NCBI GenBank assembly: GCA_946537305.1
Contig: CAMNFR010000020.1
Coordinates: forward strand, 1-38,348
Source of the DNA: an uncultured Lachnospiraceae bacterium
GTDB taxonomy: Bacteria; Bacillota; Clostridia; Lachnospirales; Lachnospiraceae
Direction of reading: 5' to 3'
Length of the DNA stretch: 38,348 bases
This document shows, one piece after another, positions 23,823-28,993 of this stretch. The first letter of the stretch is position 1, and every line of letters begins with the position of its first letter. Under the pieces are notes generated by a model. The model saw only the letters and a list, made by a program, of their open reading frames with translations. It searched no databases and was not told the origin of the DNA. The translations under genes and the position numbers were made by a program.

Positions 23823-23858
23823 GTGAAGTGCCTGGGAAAGGGTCAGGGCACTCGTCAC
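23823..23858 (+). promoter_or_regulatory. Structured 5' leader hairpin before nfnA
   Basis: GTGA-AGTGCC at 23823-23832 pairs with GGCACT and TCAC at 23847-23858, with a 2-base CG bulge. A second short stem (GCGGG, CCCGC) lies upstream in the same leader of about 105 bases. There is no T run, so it is not a terminator. It ends a few bases before the ribosome site. Confidence 0.5.
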
Positions 23859-23874
23859 GAAAGGGTTGGTGAAT

Positions 23875-24720
23875 ATGTACAAGATCTTGAAGAGACAGGA
23901 GCTGAATTCCACTGTTACACTGATGGATATCGAAGCTCCGCTGATTGCCAAAAAGGCACAGCCGGGTCAGTTTATTATCCTGCGTGTGGATGCGGATGGA
24001 GAAAGAATTCCGCTGACAGTTGCCGGGACGAATCCGGAGACCGGTGCGGTCACGATCATTTTCCAGATCGTCGGCGCCACCACGGAACTGCTGAACCACA
24101 AACAGGAAGGTGAATATATTCAGGACTTTGTCGGACCGCTTGGAAAACCTACCGAGGTAGAAGGTCTGAAGAGCGTCTGCGTTGTCGGCGGCGGTGTGGG
24201 CTGCGCCATCGCACTGCCTGTTGCCAGAAAGCTGCATGAGCTTGGCTGCAAGGTGACCACGATTGCCGGTTTCCGCAGCAAGGATATCGTGATCCTGGAG
24301 AAGGAATTTGAAGAGTGCAGTGACCGCATGGTCAAGATGTCCGATGACGGCACCTGGGGCCGCCACGGTCTTGTGACTGCCGCGCTGGAGGACCTGCTGG
24401 CTGAGGATGCCAATCAGTTTGATGAAGTCATCGCCATCGGCCCGGTCATCATGATGAAGTTTGTCTGCGCCGTGACCAAGAAGTACAATGTGAAGACTGT
24501 AATCTCCATGAACCCCATCATGATCGATGGTACGGGCATGTGCGGCGGATGTCGTCTGACTGTGGGCGGCGAGACCAAGTTTGCCTGCGTGGATGGTCCG
24601 GACTTTGATGGTCATCAGGTAGATTTTGACGAGGCTATGAGCCGCGGTGCCATGTACCGTCCGTTTGAGCTTCATAAACACGAAGAGACCTGTAACCTGT
24701 TTAAGAAGGAGGTACAGTAA
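23875..24720 (+). CDS. nfnA: NfnA: FAD/[2Fe-2S] subunit of NADH-dependent ferredoxin:NADP+ oxidoreductase
   Basis: The protein is 281 residues from ATG 23875. Residues 1-98 form the FAD-binding barrel of the ferredoxin-reductase family (PGQFIILRVD, RIPLTVAG). Residues 100-215 bind NAD(H) (VCVVGGGVGCAIALPVA). The C-terminal cluster site is IDGTGMCGGCR (Cys223, Cys226) with Cys238; Asp218 may be the fourth ligand. With NfnB it forms the electron-bifurcating complex that couples NADH and reduced ferredoxin to making NADPH. The nfnB start follows two bases after the stop, and the pair shares a promoter. The isolated fold also matches the sulfide/dihydroorotate dehydrogenase electron-transfer subunit, but the partner settles the call. 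Confidence 0.93.
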   Translation: MYKILKRQELNSTVTLMDIEAPLIAKKAQPGQFIILRVDADGERIPLTVAGTNPETGAVTIIFQIVGATTELLNHKQEGEYIQDFVGPLGKPTEVEGLKSVCVVGGGVGCAIALPVARKLHELGCKVTTIAGFRSKDIVILEKEFEECSDRMVKMSDDGTWGRHGLVTAALEDLLAEDANQFDEVIAIGPVIMMKFVCAVTKKYNVKTVISMNPIMIDGTGMCGGCRLTVGGETKFACVDGPDFDGHQVDFDEAMSRGAMYRPFELHKHEETCNLFKKEVQ

Positions 24721-24722
24721 TC

Positions 24723-26138
24723 ATGGCAAAAGCGAATATGTCTCTGGTCAAGAATGTTATGCCGGAGCAGGACCCCAATGTCCGCAATAAGAATTTCAGC
24801 GAGGTAGCGCTGGGCTATACCGCAGAGCAGGCAATCGACGAAGCAAAACGCTGCTTAAGCTGCAAGGCCCGTCCCTGCACCAAAGGATGTCCTGTATCCA
24901 TTAAGATCCCTGAGTTTATCGCCAAGGTAGCGGAAGGTGATTTTGAAGCTGCTTTCCAGATCATCAACGAGGACAGCTCTCTGCCCGCCGTCTGCGGCCG
25001 TGTATGTCCGCAGGAGACCCAGTGCGAACAGTTCTGTGTCCGCGGCAAGAAGGGTGAGCCGGTCGGCATTGGCCGTCTGGAGCGCTTTGTGGCTGACTAT
25101 CACAGAGAGCATTCCACCGAGCTGCCTGTAAAGCCTGAGTCCAACGGCCACAAGGTCGCGATTGTCGGTGCCGGTCCCGCGGGACTGACCTGCGCCGGAG
25201 ATCTGGCCCGTCTGGGTTATGAAGTTACGATCTTTGAAGCGCTGCATCTGGCCGGCGGTGTGCTTGTATATGGTATTCCGGAATTCCGTCTGCCCAAAGC
25301 TATCGTGCAGAAGGAAGTAGATAATCTGATCGCCATGGGCGTAAAGGTAGAGACCAACATGGTCATCGGCCGTGTTCTCTCCATCGATGAGCTGATGAGC
25401 GATTATGGATTTGAAGCTGTGTTCATCGGCAGCGGCGCTGGTCTGCCTCGTTTCATGAATATCCCCGGTGAGAACCTGAAGGGTGTTTACTCTGCAAACG
25501 AATTCCTGACCCGCAGCAATCTGATGAAGGCCTACAAGGATGATCCCAACACGCCCATCATGCACGCAAAGAACGTGGCTGTTGTCGGCGGCGGAAACGT
25601 GGCTATGGATGCTGCCCGTACGGCCAAGAGACTGGGTGCGGAGAATGTTTATATTGTATACCGTCGTTCCGAAGAAGAACTGCCGGCAAGAAGAGAAGAA
25701 GTGCATCATGCCAAGGAAGAAGGCATCATCTTCAAGCTTCTGAATAACCCGGTAGAGATTCTTCCCACCGAGACGGAAGACCGTGCGCTGAAGGGCTTTG
25801 TGGCCGGTATGAAGTGCGTGGAGATGGAACTGGGCGAGCCGGATGCCTCCGGACGTCGTCGTCCCATCGCAAAGGAAGGCAGCGAATTCGTGCTGGATGT
25901 TGACTGCGTGATCATTGCCATCGGAACCTCTCCGAACCCGCTGATCCGCAATACCACCAAAGGTCTGGATACCAACCGTCACGGCTGCATCATCACCAAT
26001 GGTGAGGACGGCCTGACCAGCCGCACCGGCGTATATGCCGGCGGTGATGCTGTCACCGGTGCCGCTACCGTTATTCTGGCTATGGGCGCCGGAAAATCCG
26101 CCGCTGCGGCCATCGACAAATATATCAAAGAGAAGTAA
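24723..26138 (+). CDS. nfnB: NfnB: glutamate-synthase-like FAD/[4Fe-4S] subunit of the bifurcating transhydrogenase
   Basis: The protein has 471 residues. The N-terminus holds two [4Fe-4S] clusters in the GltD-type arrangement: Cys44, Cys47, Cys52, Cys56 and Cys91, Cys95, Cys101, Cys105. The first dinucleotide fold is VAIVGAGPAGLTCAGDLA (145-162), for FAD. The second is VAVVGGGNVAMDAARTAKRLG (from 285), for NADP(H). TGVYAGGDAVTGAATVILAMGAGK closes the FAD site. This subunit carries the bifurcating flavin and exchanges electrons with ferredoxin and NADPH. On its own it would be called a GltA/GltD-like glutamate synthase subunit, but no large subunit is nearby and nfnA is directly upstream. GAAGGAGGT gives strong translation. 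A small unknown gene follows after 2 bases. Confidence 0.94.
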   Translation: MAKANMSLVKNVMPEQDPNVRNKNFSEVALGYTAEQAIDEAKRCLSCKARPCTKGCPVSIKIPEFIAKVAEGDFEAAFQIINEDSSLPAVCGRVCPQETQCEQFCVRGKKGEPVGIGRLERFVADYHREHSTELPVKPESNGHKVAIVGAGPAGLTCAGDLARLGYEVTIFEALHLAGGVLVYGIPEFRLPKAIVQKEVDNLIAMGVKVETNMVIGRVLSIDELMSDYGFEAVFIGSGAGLPRFMNIPGENLKGVYSANEFLTRSNLMKAYKDDPNTPIMHAKNVAVVGGGNVAMDAARTAKRLGAENVYIVYRRSEEELPARREEVHHAKEEGIIFKLLNNPVEILPTETEDRALKGFVAGMKCVEMELGEPDASGRRRPIAKEGSEFVLDVDCVIIAIGTSPNPLIRNTTKGLDTNRHGCIITNGEDGLTSRTGVYAGGDAVTGAATVILAMGAGKSAAAAIDKYIKEK

Positions 26139-26140
26139 AA

Positions 26141-26587
26141 ATGGATCTTCAATTTGTCAAGAGCAGTATACGCAAATCTCGTTATGAGAATGAGTCCAAC
26201 CCCGCGCAGATGCGCGGGGTGAAGCTGCCCATCTCCATCAATCTGGAGCTGGTCTACCCGAATGTGGTAAAGGACGGATCGGTATTCCTGCTGGTCACCC
26301 GTACCTCTGTGGGGAATCCGGTACAGAAATTCAGCATTTTTGTGGAACAGGTGTGCAGCTTTAAGGTAGTCGATCTGGAAGAGGGTTTTGATACCAGCCG
26401 CCAGAATATGCAGAAATTCATCTCTTTCATTTGCCACCCCATTGCGCTGAAGGAGATGCAAAAGGCCATGGATTCACTGACGGAGCTCTATGGTATTCAG
26501 AAGATCAATCTGCCGACCAGCACGGAAAATGTGGGCGGAAAGTCGGCGCCGGTCCTGGATATGTCAGGAAAGGGAATCTTAAGTTGA
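26141..26587 (+). CDS. Small protein of unknown function co-transcribed with nfnAB
   Basis: The protein has 148 residues, with no signal peptide or membrane segment. The central stretch (residues 28-80) alternates hydrophobic residues as beta strands (LPISINLELVYPNV, GSVFLLVTRTSV, FSIFVEQVCSFKVVDL). It is followed by a helix (MQKFISFICHPIALKEMQKAMDSLTELYG). The layout of four strands followed by a helix is faintly like SecB, but the resemblance is too weak for a call. The gene starts 2 bases after the nfnB stop with only a weak ribosome site (GAGAAG), which suggests translational coupling. A terminator follows. Being third in the nfn operon hints at a role with that complex, but nothing in the sequence proves it. 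Confidence 0.75.
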   Translation: MDLQFVKSSIRKSRYENESNPAQMRGVKLPISINLELVYPNVVKDGSVFLLVTRTSVGNPVQKFSIFVEQVCSFKVVDLEEGFDTSRQNMQKFISFICHPIALKEMQKAMDSLTELYGIQKINLPTSTENVGGKSAPVLDMSGKGILS

Positions 26588-26599
26588 TGGATTCTCTTC

Positions 26600-26628
26600 T
26601 TTACAACCGAAAATACTCATGATATAAT
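26600..26628 (+). promoter_or_regulatory. Promoter of comM
   Basis: TTTACA at 26600-26605 and a perfect TATAAT at 26623-26628 are 17 bases apart. Confidence 0.75.
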
Positions 26629-26629
26629 A

Positions 26630-26678
26630 CAGACTGTTCGTATAGGCGTGGGGGCGTCGGACGGACAGTCTGTTTTTT
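26630..26678 (+). terminator. Terminator of the nfnAB operon overlapping the comM promoter
   Basis: An 11-bp stem with one G-U pair (CAGACTGTTCG at 26630-26640, CGGACAGTCTG at 26662-26672) is followed by six T. The comM promoter -10 box ends one base before the left arm, so transcripts from that promoter start inside the stem and would not fold it fully. Confidence 0.75.
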
Positions 26679-26706
26679 CTATATGGCAGATCTATTTTTC
26701 TTTGGG

Positions 26707-26726
26707 GCGAGCTGAAAGGAGCTCGC
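26707..26726 (+). promoter_or_regulatory. Hairpin holding the comM ribosome site
   Basis: GCGAGCT at 26707-26713 pairs perfectly with AGCTCGC at 26720-26726. The 6-base loop GAAAGG is the core of the Shine-Dalgarno sequence, and the start codon lies 3 bases after the stem. Confidence 0.6.
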
Positions 26727-26729
26727 TTT

Positions 26730-27911
26730 ATGTATTCCAAGGTAAACAGTATAGCCCTGAAGGGCATAGAAGGTATTCCGGTGAGTGTGGAGAGCGATGT
26801 GTCCTCCGGCCTGCCGGATTTTTCCATGGTCGGATTTCTCTCCTCTGAGGTAAAGGAGGCCAGGGAGCGCGTAAGGACAGCGCTTCGCAATGCCGGCTTT
26901 CTTTTGACGCCCAAAAGGATCACCATTAATTTCTCTCCGGCGGATATTCGGAAAGAAGGGACGGCCTATGATCTGGCCATGGCCATATCTCTTTTGATAT
27001 CGTACGGCATTGTTCCTCCGGAGAGCGTGCGGAAAACGGTCATGATCGGAGAACTGACGCTTGACGGAAGAGTGCATGGTGTGAGCGGCGTGCTGCCAAG
27101 GGTCCTGACAGCCAGAGAGAACGGTTTTGCGGCCTGTTTCGTGCCCTGGGAAAACCGTCTGGAAGGCGCGCTGGCGGAGGGAATCCGGGTGGTCGGTGTA
27201 AAGAGCCTGGAGGAGACGGTCGATCTTCTGTGCGCACCGGATCAGCAGGAAGCTGCGGAGTGCCGGGCAGACCAGATCCTGGCAGAGGCTGAGGCGGCAA
27301 GAACCGTGGATTTTTCGGAAGTGCATGGTCAGGAGAGCATGAAAAGGGCGGCAGAGGTGGCGGCGGCCGGGATGCACAATCTTTTGATGATCGGTACGCC
27401 GGGCAGCGGAAAATCCATGATCGCCCGGCGGATTCCCACCATACTGCCGCGGATGACGCTGGAAGAGAGTCTGGCGGTCTCTAAAGTGTATAGTGTGGCA
27501 GGTCTTCTGAGCGCAGATTCACCCATGGTCAGCACTCGTCCGTTCCGCGCGCCGCATCACACCATCTCCACGGCAGCCCTGGTCGGCGGCGGAATGGTGC
27601 CCCGCCCCGGTGAAATATCGCTTGCAGACAGAGGCGTGCTGTTCCTGGACGAACTTCCGGAATTCCGGAAATCCACCCTGGAAGTACTCCGACAGCCCAT
27701 GGAGGACCGATTTGTTATGATCGCCAGGGTCAGTGGCGCCTGTCGCTTTCCGGCGGATACCATGATCGTGGCGGCTATGAATCCCTGTCGCTGTGGGTAC
27801 TATCCGGACCGTACCAGATGCCAGTGCAGCGAGGGCGAGGTGAGGAAATATCTTTCTGGTTTCTTACATTACTATCTGTCTAACTGCCTCTTTTTGTCCA
27901 ACTTGAACTGA
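26730..27911 (+). pseudogene. comM: ComM / YifB-family AAA+ protein truncated by the island
   Basis: Residues 1-376 match the magnesium-chelatase-like ComM/YifB family: YSKVNSIALKGIEGIPVSVE, the N-terminal Lon-protease-like domain, Walker A GTPGSGKS, STRPFRAPHHTIS, Walker B VLFLDELPEF and the metal-binding AMNPCRCGYYPDRTRCQC. ComM is a hexameric helicase that drives branch migration during natural transformation. The family is usually about 500-515 residues. Here similarity stops after VRKYLS (27857), and a foreign 17-residue tail (GFLHYYLSN onward) runs to a stop at 27909-27911. The missing 130 residues include the LLDRIDI segment and the sensor-2 helices, so the product is almost certainly inactive. 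The break coincides with the start of the repeat array. Confidence 0.92.
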
Positions 27912-28200
27912 AAACGGGCTTGTTTTTGGCTTTTCTGACATTATGTTGTCCAATAGGGACTCAAAACCGGCCTATTCCATTACAAATAGTTGTCCAATTA
28001 AGACGGGTTTCTGATAAGTTACAATGCTTATCTGTCCAAAGTAGACGGCTTTGGAATTGCATTACATTACTGGTTGTCCAATCTATAAGCTGAAATCGGA
28101 GCCTTACAATACACAGTTGTCCACCTTGTAAGCCGAAAGCTATTCCCTATAATGCACAGTTGTCCGACCAGGTCGCCCGTAAATCAGACTATTTGAGGAG
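27858..28200. repeat. Array of about seven degenerate 42-52 bp direct repeats at the island end
   Basis: The core TTGTCC(A/G), once CTGTCC, begins at 27894, 27946, 27990, 28032, 28074, 28117 and 28160, giving spacings of 52, 44, 42, 42, 43 and 43 bases. A weaker copy (CTGTCTAA) at 27876 touches the comM junction. Several units share GACGG or GAAA-CGG about 10 bases after the core and end in TTACAAT or TTACATTAC before the next core. The units are too diverged for a CRISPR array. Regularly spaced protein-binding sites at a transposon end are the best reading. No gene is visible in this 340-base stretch. Confidence 0.8.
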
Positions 28201-28209
28201 CTCTTATAT

Positions 28210-28226
28210 TATTCAATCATATGATT
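28210..28226 (+). promoter_or_regulatory. Palindromic element upstream of symE
   Basis: TATTCAATCATAT at 28210-28222 recurs exactly at 28916-28928. Within it and just beyond, AATCATATGATT (28215-28226) is a perfect 12-bp palindrome. It begins 80 bases before the symE start codon and is a likely operator. Confidence 0.6.
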
Positions 28227-28289
28227 TCGTGATTGCTTTTATAGAGCAAGACTGATTCCGTAACCGTATAACCACGAAGGAGGTATTAC

Positions 28290-28493
28290 ATGAAGCAACA
28301 TAAATTAAAAGTCTATGAAGCACCAGGTTTCACGAACGCTAATGTCCCGGTGATCAGATTACAGGGCAAATGGCTCGAGCAAGCTGGCTTTCATATGGGA
28401 GAACCGTTCTTAGTTGAAGTGAACGACGGCGAACTACGAATCATTCTTTTGTCCAAAGCATCATCATCCAATGAGACGATAACGGATAACTAA
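28290..28493 (+). CDS. symE: SymE-family (AbrB-like fold) toxin-type protein
   Basis: The 67-residue protein has the SymE signature in its middle: NVPVIRLQGKWLEQAGFHMGEPFLVEVNDGELRIIL. This corresponds to the P-x-IRL-x-GKWL-x-x-AGF-x-x-G core of the SOS-induced E. coli protein SymE. E. coli SymE is a DNA-associated, nucleoid-condensing toxin whose mRNA is silenced by the antisense RNA SymR. Its gene lies beside the hsd type I restriction genes in the immigration control region, as here. ATG 28290 follows a strong GAAGGAGG site. No antisense RNA could be proven. The palindromic element upstream is a candidate regulator site. Whether this homologue is toxic is unknown. Confidence 0.85.
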   Translation: MKQHKLKVYEAPGFTNANVPVIRLQGKWLEQAGFHMGEPFLVEVNDGELRIILLSKASSSNETITDN

Positions 28494-28699
28494 GACTAAA
28501 ACAACCTAGTTAATTCTTGCCTCTTGGATCATAGAGATCTTTGCAGGTCAATCAGCTAGATCTTTATAATAATATGACCACTTTTTAACAAAATCGCATT
28601 GCTAATAATGGGATTAAGCAATATCTTATGACACGACGTCTGCCGTTGTTATTACATACGGCAATTCTATCTATGATGAAACAGAGAAGAGATGACTAG
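28494..28699. other. AT-rich intergenic stretch without a recognisable gene
   Basis: No convincing open frame or RNA was seen. A short hairpin (GCCGT...ACGGC) lies at about 28642-28662. Its right part, TTACATACGGCA (28652-28663), is the exact inverse of 28950-28961 before the methyltransferase gene. Confidence 0.4.
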
Positions 28700-28807
28700 G
28701 TGGAAGCTTTTAAGGATATGATAAACACCAAACGCAAATTAACGGAAGGCTGGGACGTTGATAGCGCCGATTTACAGCAAATCGTCGATACAGGCGAAGT
28801 ATTTTAA
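28700..28807 (+). CDS. Possible 35-residue small protein
   Basis: A short frame runs from GTG 28700 to TAA 28805-28807 and reads MEAFKDMINTKRKLTEGW then DVDSADLQQIVDTGEVF. It is hydrophilic and helical in character, with no recognised family. The upstream AGAGATGACTAG segment is only a weak ribosome site. In its favour it sits between symE and a strong terminator in the same direction, so it would be on a transcribed stretch. It may equally be chance. An antitoxin or a decayed gene remnant are possible readings. Confidence 0.35.
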   Translation: MEAFKDMINTKRKLTEGWDVDSADLQQIVDTGEVF

Positions 28808-28834
28808 CCTGCAACAAGAACAAGCATCATTCAA

Positions 28835-28872
28835 TCCCTCTCTGAGAATATTTCTCGGAGGGGGATATTTTT
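28835..28872 (+). terminator. Terminator after symE and the small ORF
   Basis: A 13-bp stem with two G-U pairs (28835-28847 with 28853-28865) and a 5-base loop is followed by TATTTTT. Confidence 0.85.
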
Positions 28873-28915
28873 ATTGGACATAACCAGAATGTCGGCTAAA
28901 GAGTGAGAAGCTCTC

Positions 28916-28928
28916 TATTCAATCATAT
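28916..28928 (+). promoter_or_regulatory. Second copy of the 13-bp element, upstream of the methyltransferase gene
   Basis: TATTCAATCATAT is identical to 28210-28222 and begins 78 bases before the methyltransferase start codon. Here only the left half of the palindrome is kept. Confidence 0.6.
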
Positions 28929-28993
28929 TACTCAGATAGGCATGCAAAATGCCGTATGTAAGTAAAAAGACATAAGAGAGAGGTATCATTCTG

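Noticed and set aside
24723-26138. Glutamate synthase small subunit (GltD) as the function
   Set aside because: No large GltB subunit is present. Direct coupling to an NfnA-type gene makes the bifurcating transhydrogenase the better reading.
27894-28200. CRISPR array
   Set aside because: Only a 7-8 base core is shared among units, the rest is diverged, and no cas gene is near. True CRISPR repeats are near-identical over 23 bases or more.
28448-28457. Further TTGTCCAA copy inside symE as part of the repeat array
   Set aside because: It encodes conserved-looking coding sequence, lacks the flanking pattern of the array and is not in phase with the 43-base spacing.
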